This document shows positions 26,243 through 35,700 of a stretch of DNA of 64,000 nt, piece by piece. Numbering within the stretch: position 1 is the first letter of the stretch; each line of letters opens with the position of its first letter. The position numbers and the translations under genes are program-made. The DNA is taken from the NCBI RefSeq assembly GCF_035582795.1, contig NC_134368.1:29448501-29512500 (forward strand), given 5' to 3'. Below the pieces are notes generated by a model that ran no database searches, was not told the origin of the DNA, and saw only the letters and a list, made by a program, of their open reading frames with translations. The stretch comes from Mycteria americana. Taxonomy: Eukaryota; Chordata; Aves; Ciconiiformes; Ciconiidae.

Positions 26243-27321
26243 ATGGTAAGGGTAAAGGGACCATGTGTGCCATCCTAGGCACCTGTTTAATGCAAGCTCT
26301 CAAGATCATCACAATGAGTGTGAAAGGCAAGCCAAAGACAATTTGAAGAAATAGTTAGAAATTTATTGTTTAAAAGGAGAACTCGAAAGAGAAAGAGAAC
26401 AGATGAGTCTATTAGAACAAAAAATTGAGATCATGCTAGCACAAGTGAAACAGCCCCCCAGTACTGTCCAAATTTGAAAGTTAATCACAGGAGCAGATCC
26501 CGAGGATTGGGATGGGGACATTTAGGGAGACCCTGATGAAAATAGGGGTTTTCCTGAGGAAACAGAGGAATTGGAGGAAAAGGACGTGCGACCTCTTATT
26601 AAAACAGAGAGGCACACGGGCCTGCAAGGCAGGAACCCCCGAACCACTCTCCATACCATGCCCTGGACAGGACCCAAACTCAGCAAATTACAAGCTAGGT
26701 TTTCGTGCAGACCAGATAAACAGAAACTGAGTATTTGTGGCATGTCTCTTTAATGGGGGTGTATCAGATGCTGTTGAGTGATGAAGAGGCTAGGAGTTTT
26801 TGGGGTCCCAGAGTGTTCCTGACTGATGGGCCAGCAGGCAACCATCTGAAAACATCCCAAGTGGCTTATTGGGCTGGGGGTATGGACCCCAAAGAGAGAG
26901 GAGACCCTATTACTCTCTGGGTAAATGGATTGTCAGATTTAGCAGGAGGAATACAAAAGGCTGCTTGCATTCAGCAACATACGAAAGAGGGCAGCACAGG
27001 GTACCAATGGCTGCACTAGTGGACCCCAGCTACCTTAGACCCCTTATTAGAGGGCTACCGGATGCTTTAAAAATACATGTTCAGTCTCTCAGGGAAAGGA
27101 TCCAGAGAGCCATAGAACACAATCAGCAAAACCCTCAGAATCCACTCACGCATGTGCTGACTTGGGTGGAGATGTCATATAGTTACGGGCATGAGATGGG
27201 ATGGACTGATATGGGCAGTGGTGCCAATGGGAATAGGAGGGTTCGACAAGACAGCCGAAACCCCCTTCCCGCAGGGGGCTTGCACCTTCCTGAGATAGAC
27301 CAGATCGAGCCTACAATCTAG
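26243..27321 (+). pseudogene. ERV gag remnant
   Basis: Structural polyprotein gene of the provirus, broken across three frames. A possible start ATG in good context lies at 26243, with a stop soon after. The frame through 26316-26753 encodes a charged, probably coiled-coil stretch (for example GELEREREQMSLLEQKIEIM) and an acidic segment, with three in-frame stops. A second frame (about 26735-27019) has a capsid-like segment including VAYWAGGMDPKERGDP and SDLAGGIQKAACIQQHTKEG. A third (about 27005-27321) continues with PLIRGLPDALKIHVQSLRER. No CCHC zinc knuckle was seen. Assignment rests on position between the LTR and pol and on residue composition more than on named motifs, so boundaries are approximate. 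Confidence 0.65.
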
Positions 27322-27780
27322 GATGGAACACATGGGCAATACGCTGACCATATCCAGAAACTGGTGGAATTGCTAGTGGGGAAAACCAAAGATAGAGGGA
27401 GAAACACTGGCAACCACCCTCCCTCTCCCTCAATAGCACAGACGCAATTAACCTTTTTGTGTCCCTGTGAGGGGAACTGAATGAGTTAAAAAGCAAGAAG
27501 CCGTGGTTTGGGGTTCAGGAAACAATTCCCACTCTGCATGGTGAATTCCTACCAATGGTCCGCTGACAAGGAGCCTTATATACACATTGCTGTGGCAAGG
27601 TGTGGAGTTTCGGAAGCAGAGGAGCAGAGGCCATCCATGTTAGGACCCTGCAGCTTGCTCCCATGCTACTGCAATCTGGAGTAACCTGTGTCCCCCAATA
27701 TCTGCTACTAATGCTGCTAAATGGGGCATTTCAGAGGTAATTAGCAACCCTGAGAAGAGACAGTTCATAAATTGTACACA
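27322..27780 (+). other. ERV gag-pol junction, unassigned
   Basis: Retroviral internal sequence between the last gag-like frame and the first recognisable reverse transcriptase block. It contains an open stretch with YADHIQKLVELLVGKTKD and a proline-serine-rich tail, then a frame with GVQETIPTLHGEFLPM. I could not find a convincing retroviral protease Asp-Ser/Thr-Gly active site, so protease is either decayed here or too diverged to see. Confidence 0.4.
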
Positions 27781-29034
27781 CTCCCCTTATAACTCTCCAG
27801 TCTGGCCGTTCCATAACCCGGATGGGCAATGGTGTTTAATGATCAACTATAGGAGGTTAAATAGTAATGCCCCACCACTAACCGCTGCTTCCCAAGCATA
27901 ACTTCCGTAGTGACAGCAATACAGGCAGCCGCCCACCAGTGGATGGCCACCTGAGATGTTAAGGTTATGTTTTTCATGATCCCATTAAGAGAAGAGGATA
28001 AACCCCAGTTTGCCTTTACTTGGGAAGGGACCCAATACACCTTTAATAGACTCCCACAAGGATACAAACACTTACCCACCATTGCTCACAATGCCTTGAT
28101 ATGGTGGAGGTGCTGCCAGGTGTCCACATATATCAGTACATAGATGATATCCTAGTTGGTGGAGATAACAAAGACAAGGTGGGGCAAGCGTCCGGAGCCA
28201 TCTGGAACCTGTTGACTAAGAATGGGCTAGATATCCTGCCTTTCAAATGCCAGGGTCCTGGACAAAAAGTTAAGTTCCTGGGAGCTTGGTGGATAAGCTG
28301 GAGCAATTGTGGTGCCTGAAGACACCCTGTCAGCTATCAAGGAGGGACAAATTCCAGGCAATAAGACAGAATTACAGCAATTCTTAGGTACACTGGGCAA
28401 TTGGAGAAGACATATCCTGGGGTTTTTGGTGATCGCCTGCCCTTTATATGACTTGCTCCGAAAGAATAAGGAATGGTATTGGACTCCACGACATACAGGG
28501 GCCCTTAATGTCCTAAAGGATGAACTTAAGACCTGTCAGAGGGTAGGCCCGCTACACCCACAAGACCTGTTGAGGGTAGAATGGGGCTTTGCAGAGCATG
28601 CCTCCTACTGCAGTATATTCCAAAAGGGACTGAGGGAGCCGGGTAGGCCTTTATTATTCTCTTCTACCTCATTCAAGGGAGCTGAACAACAGTACTCAGA
28701 GTGGGAGAAGGGATTTCTCTCACTTAGCAGGGCAATTAAGGAAGCAGAGAGGTTACATACCTTGCAAATTACTGTAGTACAAGGCCCTTTCCCTCTGCTA
28801 AATCTGATCCTCAAGGGATCACCCTCTCCTGAGGGAGTGGCCCAGAAGGCCATGATAAGGAAGTGGTATGCCTATCTAGAGGGAGTCAGTCAGTTACTGC
28901 TGTTAAGAGAGGGCCCAATCAAAGCCTCTAAGCTCCAACAACCTGTGAATCCAGACCCGGTTTTGCTAGGCCAACCCTATAAACCTTCCCTGATCAAAGA
29001 TGCACCCGAACTGACTGCAGGCTCAGATACATAA
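27780..29034 (+). pseudogene. ERV pol remnant: reverse transcriptase and connection domain
   Basis: Reverse transcriptase of the provirus. The catalytic blocks are visible in order. Block A is DVKVMFFMIPL, with its Asp near 27956 directly preceded by a stop. Next comes EGTQYTFNRLPQGYKHLPT (about 28022-28080). Block C is YIDDILVGG, with the YIDD codons at 28137-28148. The QGPGQKVKFLG segment follows (about 28250-28283). The thumb and connection region is a clean 241-codon open frame at 28309-29034, including FLGTLGNWRRHI and KGAEQQYSEWEKGFLSLSRA. At least two frameshifts (near 28098 and 28300) and several stops break the gene. The form of these blocks is closer to ERV-L than to gammaretroviral or alpharetroviral pol in my reading, but a phylogeny is needed. 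Confidence 0.85.
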
Positions 29035-29430
29035 GGAGTGTGGTTCACAGAAGCATCTGCCCCCTGAGCGGGATTCAGGTGGCAATATAAAGCAGCAGCA
29101 TTGGAAACTCGTACTGGGAAAACGATTACAGAGGAGGGGGAAGGTAGCACACAGGTGAGGGAGTTGCATGCCCTCCTGCTGGCAGCTTAATTTACACTGC
29201 TTCCTACGCAACCTATAAGGGTGCCATGGAGTGGATGTGCCAGTGGGAATCCAATCAGTGGGAAGTAGGCTGTACAAAAGTCTGGAGAGCTGGAGACTGA
29301 CCGCAATTGTTAGAAATAGGCAGATCACAACCCCTAAAGGTGGGATGGGTAAAAGGCCATGCAAGCAATGGAACCCCACTGCGAAATGGAATCAACAGGT
29401 AGATCATTAGCCCAAATTAAGGTAGTAGGT
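29035..29430 (+). pseudogene. ERV pol remnant: RNase H domain
   Basis: Continues the pol frame after a stop at the end of the connection block. GVWFTEASAP resembles the first RNase H strand, where catalytic Asp is usual and Glu is seen here. STQVRELHALLLAA resembles the helix with the second catalytic Glu. Stops interrupt it several times. It lies between the connection domain and the integrase zinc-binding domain, as expected for retroviral pol. Confidence 0.6.
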
Positions 29431-30311
29431 AGCAAAAAGGAAGATTGGGGACAGTTGGCTGAGTGGCTGCACATTAAGCGAGGCCACTCAGGGAAAGCAG
29501 ATCTCTATTAAGAATGCCAGTCTAGAGGTTGGCCAGTCCTTGCTTGCCCACAATGCTGAATAAGGCTCAAGGCTGATCACCCAAATCAAGCTTCAGCCCA
29601 GCATATTAGACAAGGCAAGGCTCTTTGGAGCACCTGGCAGATTGACTATGTCTGGCCCTTGAGGCCAACCCATGGGAAGAGATATATTTTGGTAGGAGTA
29701 CAGGTGGTACAGGACTGACTATGGCTACAGCACTGCCACCAGCGATCAGACGGTCCAAGCGCTGAGAAAGTGGTTTAGTACTTTAACCACTGAAGTACTT
29801 TTAACCACTTTTTAACCACTTCTAGTACTTTTAACCACTCCTGAGTGCATTCAAAGTGATAACGAGTTGCATTTTATGGCCACAGTGGTGCAATACTGGG
29901 CTTGAGGGGAAGGTGTTCCATACACCATATTATCCTCAGGCTAACGGTATAGTTGAACAAACCAATGGTTTGATTAAGAGACACGGTGATGTCTCATGCC
30001 ACAACTGGGACATACAGTTACCGCAAAGAGTCTTTATTGTTAATAACTGCTGGGGAAGTTATGGGAGCCCAAAAATTCAAGCGTTTTGTCCTACGAGACC
30101 ACTAATGGCCGACGACCCTCTACCAGACAATAAAAGGGATAAGTTCCCACTGCAGACATATGTGGGACAACCTGTTATGGTAAAATTGCCCTCCATCGGT
30201 ATGGTACCAATGACATTGGCAAAACCCAGAGGCTTAGGTGCCTGGGAAGCTCTGGATGGGAGCAGAAAAACCCACCATATTAGTGCTCAGTGGATAATCC
30301 CTGACTTCTAA
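29431..30311 (+). pseudogene. ERV pol remnant: integrase
   Basis: Integrase of the provirus. The N-terminal zinc-binding motif is partly visible as LHIKRGH (His-X4-His region, about 29470-29490) and CPQC (about 29543-29556). The core begins with QIDYVWPLRP, with its catalytic Asp at 29644-29646. The second Asp is in QSDNELHFMA (29858-29860) and the Glu is in ANGIVEQTNGLIKR (29954-29956). About 31 codons separate the last two instead of 35, with a frameshift between them, so a small deletion is likely. The C-terminal part is open to a stop at 30309-30311 and ends SAQWIIPDF. A tandem duplication at 29777-29839 disrupts the core. Non-functional. Confidence 0.8.
29777..29839 (+). repeat. Short direct repeats inside ERV integrase remnant
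   Basis: Repeated AGTACTTTTAACCACT-type units: three with the AGTAC start and one partial (TTTTTAACCACTTCT). They sit between the first and second catalytic Asp regions of the integrase remnant. Confidence 0.8.
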
Positions 30312-30346
30312 CCCTGAAGCCCAGTTTCAAGCCCGAGGCCCAGCTC

Positions 30347-30361
30347 TGTGTTTTCTTACAG
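30347..30361 (+). promoter_or_regulatory. Candidate env splice acceptor
   Basis: TGTGTTTTCTTACAG: a pyrimidine tract ending in CAG, with the env ATG at 30366 only four bases after the AG. The position and strength fit the acceptor of a subgenomic env transcript. Confidence 0.6.
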
Positions 30362-30365
30362 GACA

Positions 30366-32022
30366 ATGGAAAAGCAGACTGCCTTGGTGGTCATACTGGC
30401 AATGGTAACAGTGACCAACGGAAATGACCAGGACCTGGACGGCAATATGGTAGCAAAAATGATAGTGGGATTCGCCCGAATGAGGAACTTAACCTCTGTA
30501 ACGGTTTGCCTGCCCACACCCAAATCAGCAGAAGACCCTTTACCAATTTTTGTGCAGGACATTAACATATCACTAGCCCTCGAGCTCACATGGAAACAAT
30601 ATAATAAATTATGGTTGGAGATTTAGGGAGATTGAGGGAAGAGGCTATATTTATATTGTCTACAGTTGGTTACCGGGTGTGGTAAAAGCTAGTCCGGTAT
30701 GGATTGCCAGACGTGATTATATTCTTCAACCTATCCATGAGGCCATGGGGTGGAGCTGGAATGGCACTACACCATGCCCTGAAATTCCATGGGGAGCTAC
30801 CAAATATAATGCTTGCTGGAACATTGATGACCATTCCCTACAATATACAAAACCATTAAATGCCTCATGATGCGTCAAACACCCTGAAAAGGATAATGAT
30901 GAAAGTTCCAGAGTGTGTAATTGAAATTCGTTGGACTGCCCCCTCAACCGCATGTGGGCCAGGTACACTCATGTGCCCAGCTAGTATGGGAGAAAGGATA
31001 AAATATTCCTGGTAGGGAAATTCCCACTCTGGAACTGTCACACAGAGATCGGGTGTAGAAACATAGATGAAATGCCACTGTTACGGCTATATCCTCCTGC
31101 TCAGGAAGCTTTAATACAGGGCTGCCTATGTAGCAATACCAGTTACTTACACCCCTCTGCTCTAGATTGTAGCAAGAAAGATTACTCTCTTCCCCTTACT
31201 ATCATGTCAGGTTCATGCCAAACATCCTCTGTCTCTGCATGTCCCAACTTAGTGTGGGCATGTTCTGATGGCCGCCTATATTCCTGATTATACCCAACCA
31301 TCCTGGGACTAGCCTGCACATTAGCTGTGCTCTCTCTCTGTCCCACTTATCAGGAAGGATCGATGCCACACAAGTGGTGGGATTGCAGCCCAAGGGACCT
31401 GCAGGGGGAATGGCGGGGAGCCTCAGCACAAGTGGGATGGTGGCTGGAATCAGTTTTTGGGATGGGTGTTGCTCCGGTGCAGAACCGGCAGGCTACTCTG
31501 GAACTGGGCCTGCAGCTGTCAGCCTTGGCCGATGCCAGGTCTGATAGTTTAGGGCTATTAGATAACCAATTACAACATACCAGTAGAATAACTATTCAAA
31601 ACTGATCTATATTAGATCTGATGCTGTTAAAGGAGAAAGGTGTATGTAGAGTCCTGAACCTATCAGCGGATCAGTGCTGTGTCCACATCCTGAATGTGTC
31701 AGTACCCCTTCAAGACCAGATCAACAAAATGAAAAATGTAGCAAGGGACTGAGAGGCAATTGTTGCTGCACTAGGGACCAGTTGGTTGGGAAGAGTTTTC
31801 AATACATTTGGGTTTTCTTTGTCAGGATGGCTAACCAGTCTTCTCCAATCTCTGATAATGGTTGTAGTTGTGATTGTTGTGATTTGTATTGTTATGAGTT
31901 GTGTTAAGCACACAATAACGAAATCTACGTTAACAATGGAGTATACTCCCTCAAAATCTGTTCATATAATTGATATTCCTTTAGACTCTGTTCATATAAT
32001 TGATGTTCCAGTACAGCCTTAA
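30366..32022 (+). pseudogene. ERV env remnant
   Basis: Envelope glycoprotein gene, now spread over several frames. It starts MEKQTALVVILAMVTVTNGN, a plausible signal peptide, immediately after a splice acceptor. The surface part has sequons (NLTS, NISL, NTS) and scattered cysteines. Stops occur from about 30624 onward. The transmembrane part has a heptad-like segment (about 31490-31600), then GVCRVLNLSADQCC, with nine residues between the first Cys and the Cys pair, and sequon NVS. It ends with a hydrophobic anchor LIMVVVVIVVICIVMSC in the 31786-32022 frame and a short tail containing a direct repeat. The Cys-pair layout indicates a class I fusion envelope of gamma or alpha type rather than a spumaviral one. 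No furin-type cleavage site was identified. Confidence 0.75.
31957..32016 (+). repeat. 30-bp tandem duplication in ERV env tail
   Basis: Two adjacent 30-bp units sharing TCTGTTCATATAATTGAT, which encode SVHIIDIP and SVHIIDVP at the end of the envelope tail. In frame, just before the stop at 32020-32022. Confidence 0.85.
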
Positions 32023-32380
32023 ACAACTGGGAAATGATGATTCACAGTGAGCATCGAACTCGCCAAGACTGCACTCCCTTTTAACTTTGGAGGCAAGAGG
32101 TGACTGTACCACCACTCCAAGGAAACCAGTCAAATCGTGACTGTGGTCACAGAGTGGATTGTGTGGCAGGTGCACCTGCCTCGATAAAGCCTGGGGGCAT
32201 TAGGACTGCTGCGTCCTTAGTTTTTGCATCCTTACTTTCGCGCCTTTACGGGACATGTGCTGACCAGCATGTAGATGCCTCAGGTCAGTGATTGAGGTCA
32301 CGGACACACCTTGGGCGAGGAGCAAACATGTTGAGGCCCTCAGGCAATCAGAATTGACCACAGGTCAGATTTGACTGGGA

Positions 32381-32387
32381 TATAAAT
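32381..32387 (+). promoter_or_regulatory. ERV 3' LTR TATA box
   Basis: TATAAAT at the same LTR position as in the 5' copy. It could in principle drive read-out into the downstream flank. Confidence 0.55.
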
Positions 32388-32699
32388 GGAGCCCTGCCGG
32401 AGAGAAAATGGAGTCGGTTCTCCTTGGAGCAGCGGGTCTGCAGTTGGGGACTCTCCCCTTGGGTCGGGATGCAGCCCCAGGAAACTCCTCGAGGTAGAGC
32501 ACCCTCATCTTATAGGTGAGTGATTGCGTGCATTTTGAATCCAAAAGATTTTGGATCATTTGAATCATTTCCAAAGCCGGCTGTGCAGTATTAATTCCTC
32601 ATACACCATCCTGAACCTGTGGTTTACTGATGTTGTCGGAGTGTTGAATGATTTTGGTAAGCCTCCTTTCTAGTTAGTTTGCTAAACAATTTTGGTTTA

Positions 32700-32705
32700 A
32701 ATAAA
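32700..32705 (+). terminator. ERV 3' LTR poly(A) signal
   Basis: AATAAA followed by a GT-rich stretch (GTTTATTTTTG), 55 bases before the LTR end. Confidence 0.65.
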
Positions 32706-32760
32706 GTTTATTTTTGAATTTACCACCTGCCTAATTTGATTTTGTGCACACACCTCCACA

Positions 32761-35700
32761 ACAGAAGGAAAAGAACCAGATATCAGATTTGCTAAGGAAA
32801 GTTATGAGAAGATGGCAGCTGATAGCTCTAAACAAGGAGAAGGGGTAGGGAAACCTGAGGTGGTGTTTCTCACAGGAAGGAATACATGAGAAAACAGAAG
32901 AGCAGCAGCTAGCCTGACACAATCCATCAGGGACTGGTAACAGATTATGAAAATTTTCAGCTACCAATATGTACCTAACATTAGCTAGTCAGGTCTGAAA
33001 GCTGTTACCGTATGCTGGCTGCTCCCTGTCCTGTGTGGAATGACTTCAGTGCTCACGATCCCCTTCCCAAAAGAGAGGTGAGAGCATCACAGAAGTTACC
33101 CTTACCAAGGGCAGCTCTGTTGGCAGTCTCAGGGCACACGGACTGGGTTACTCCCGCACAACAAGCCACAGTGCAGGACCTTAGGGCATGAGAGGGAGTG
33201 CAGAGACAGCTTTACCTACTACTTTGGAAAGTAGCAGTTGCTTCTTTTTGACTAGGATTTTTAAATATCCACAGGTTTCATTTGGACACTTTGAGCTCCT
33301 AATCCACATTTTAAAAGAGCTCTTCAATTTCTACTGCAGATATTATTAGCAAATAATAATACTGGATATTACGAAGACATATTCATTTATAATGAATTTT
33401 GTTTACTAATTATTAGAAGGTAAAATCTAATATTAGATATTACTAAGATAAAGTAGTTGGGAACTCTTAAAAATTTACTGCCTTATTCTGGTTCTGCACT
33501 GACATTTAGTAACTTCAGTCAGCAAGGCTCGTGCCCACCCCAAGTCTTAGCAGTCTCTCTTGTAGAAAATAATATACTTTGGCCTGTCAATGAGAAATGA
33601 ATCCATTTTAGCTCCCTGCAGGCATGTATTGCTGAAATTCACCCTATTGACAGTAATAATGAAAAATGTTTACCTTAAAAATATAGATGACAGATTTTAC
33701 TTTGAAGTCTGTACATAAAGGCTTTGCCTAATTCCCTCATTCATCAGCTACTTCAATACTGTGGAAGCTAGAGGTTTGATTCTTTTGAGCTCAAAAGCCA
33801 TTCAAAACATTATGCTCACAGAGGTTTGGTGTTATGAAATACCACAGTTCATTGTGCCATTCATACGACGGAGAAGACATCAACAATCTAAAAGAAAAAG
33901 ATAAATAGATTCTATTATACCTTAAGTAACCTTAAGAATGTAAGTAACAGCTGGCAAGACATAATACCAGAGGTAGTTACCAGGAAAAAAAGAACATACG
34001 ATGCTAAAAGGAATGCAGATATTGCTGGCATCCCTGACTTTAATCTGAAAAGGATGTATAAGAGGCTGCAGAAATCTGTGGCATTTTCCAGAACTCTGAG
34101 GTGCTTAAAGCATCTTTGCCTTCTTTCCCAGAGTTTTTATGTTGACTGCATCCCTCTTTCATCGCCTTGCCACACTCTGTTTAGCATGAATTAAAAACAT
34201 TTCCTGGGACTGTCCACATGAGGAAGCTGATGCTTACAGGCAGATCCTCCTGTGGGCCAGCAAGGCCAGAGAACAAAAGGCATTTGAGGAAAGTAATGAG
34301 GAGTAATTTTCCCCTGGATATTTGCTTTCAGCGTGAGCCCTGCTCCTTGTCCCCTGGCATGCCTAATAGAAAGTTACAACCTTTTCTAAAATGACAAGAC
34401 AAAGAAGAGGGAGCCACGCATCACAGCAGAAGTGAAGGGGTTGTGGGGGAGAGCAGGAGCACTCCTCTTGGCAGTAACAAGTAGATCTTTCATTAGCTCA
34501 CTGCTATAAAACTGGTCCAAACAAAAATGGCTGATAAAGTGGAATTTTAGCTCCAGAGCTTTACTTCTGTGAGATGATGGAAGTTCTCTTTACATTATTA
34601 TTTCAGGAAGGAAAGAGACGGAAAGAGGAGAGGAAAGGAGGGCGGAAGGAAAAATTTCAAAGCGAGTAAAGGCATTGCTCTCAGTCAGAGCAGTGTGCGA
34701 GACTATTTTCACCACAATGACTATTATCATCATGGTCCTAAAGAGAAAAGAACGTATGGCATATAGAAAATAAATAGGATCAGAAAGTAAGTAGCCAGGC
34801 ACTATTTATTTTTTCACAGTGTAACCAATCAACTTCACAGCAGATACAGTAAAAACAATGCATTACAACTGCTTTACAAGGTTCAGCGTTGAAACTCTCT
34901 TGATTCTTATCATTTTAAGAGACATCAGAGCACAAACATCTAATCTGTTCATTTTGCACAGAACACATGGTATTTAATGGTGTTTTTTTAAATTTATTTT
35001 TATTTTTTAAGACTATGGCTTTCAGAGTTTTACATTTAGAAGATTACAGGCTACATCTCAGAAACATCTGTATGAACCATGCACCAGGGTGCAAGCACAT
35101 TTCCATTCAATGCACAAGGACTAGTGCAACATGAAAATTCAATAGACATTAATATTCACAGTACAGTCATGAGCTATAAAACCTATCCTTCAAACTACTG
35201 TCCGTCTTCTCCTGGCAAGAGGTTTCTGAGATTTTGTTTTTTCTAGAAGTCCTTATAAGCCAGCTCTCTCCCATAATCTTACTTCAGAAATTCTGTTTTC
35301 AAAGCCTTGAGCAGCCAAGCCCCTTCTGATAATGAGAGCCACAAGCACCTCCTTTCTGAGCTTGTCAGTAGTATTCCTGGCATCAGTCTCACAGTCTCAT
35401 CAGTCCTCAAATAAAATTAGCTTTTAGCAGCTGATGTACTATTCTGCATGAGGTATACTGTTGTAAAAAAAAACCCCATAGGGTGAAATCCCTCCATTTG
35501 CCTTCATCTATCCCCAGACCTCAAGAAAATAATTTAAAAAAAAATTTTAAAAAAAATCCCACAGGCAAGAGAGAACAAAAGGCTAGAAAATTCTAGCCTT
35601 GAATCATATTTGAACTTTCTGCAATATTCTATAGTAATCTAAACTTTACATTTATTTAAAACACTATCAGTGATGCCTAGTTACTCACTTTTGGAGTGCT

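Larger units (their letters stand above)
25832..32760 (+). mobile_element. Endogenous retrovirus, ERV-L-like pol with env, decayed provirus
   Basis: 6.9-kb provirus in plus orientation with a partial 5' LTR (25832-26188), gag, pol and env remnants in that order, and a complete 3' LTR (32162-32760). The paired LTR segments differ at roughly 17 substitutions and one indel in 357 bases by hand count, about 5%. Pol features such as the QGPGQKVKFLG segment and the form of the thumb and connection region resemble class III (ERV-L, spuma-related) elements. Unlike typical mammalian ERV-L, an env gene follows. All genes carry stops and frameshifts, and the primer-binding site is missing along with the end of the 5' LTR, so it cannot replicate. 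No matching target duplication was found (gcaag before, acaga after). Confidence 0.92.
32162..32760 (+). repeat. ERV 3' LTR, complete
   Basis: 599 bp bounded by an imperfect inverted repeat, TGTGGCAGGTG at the start and CACCTCCACA at the end. It has TATAAAT at 32381-32387 and AATAAA at 32700-32705. If transcription starts near 32410, R is about 300 bases long and U5 is very short. Within R, CTTATAG/GTGAGT (junction at about 32515) matches a splice donor. A purine-rich tract is not found directly before the LTR. The nearest lies around 32089-32100. Confidence 0.93.

Noticed and set aside
32089-32162. Possible alternative 3' LTR start at 32101 after a purine-rich stretch
   Set aside because: Sequence from 32101 to 32161 has no counterpart at the 5' LTR, and TGTGGCAGGTG at 32162 pairs well with CACCTCCACA at the end, so 32162 is the better border.
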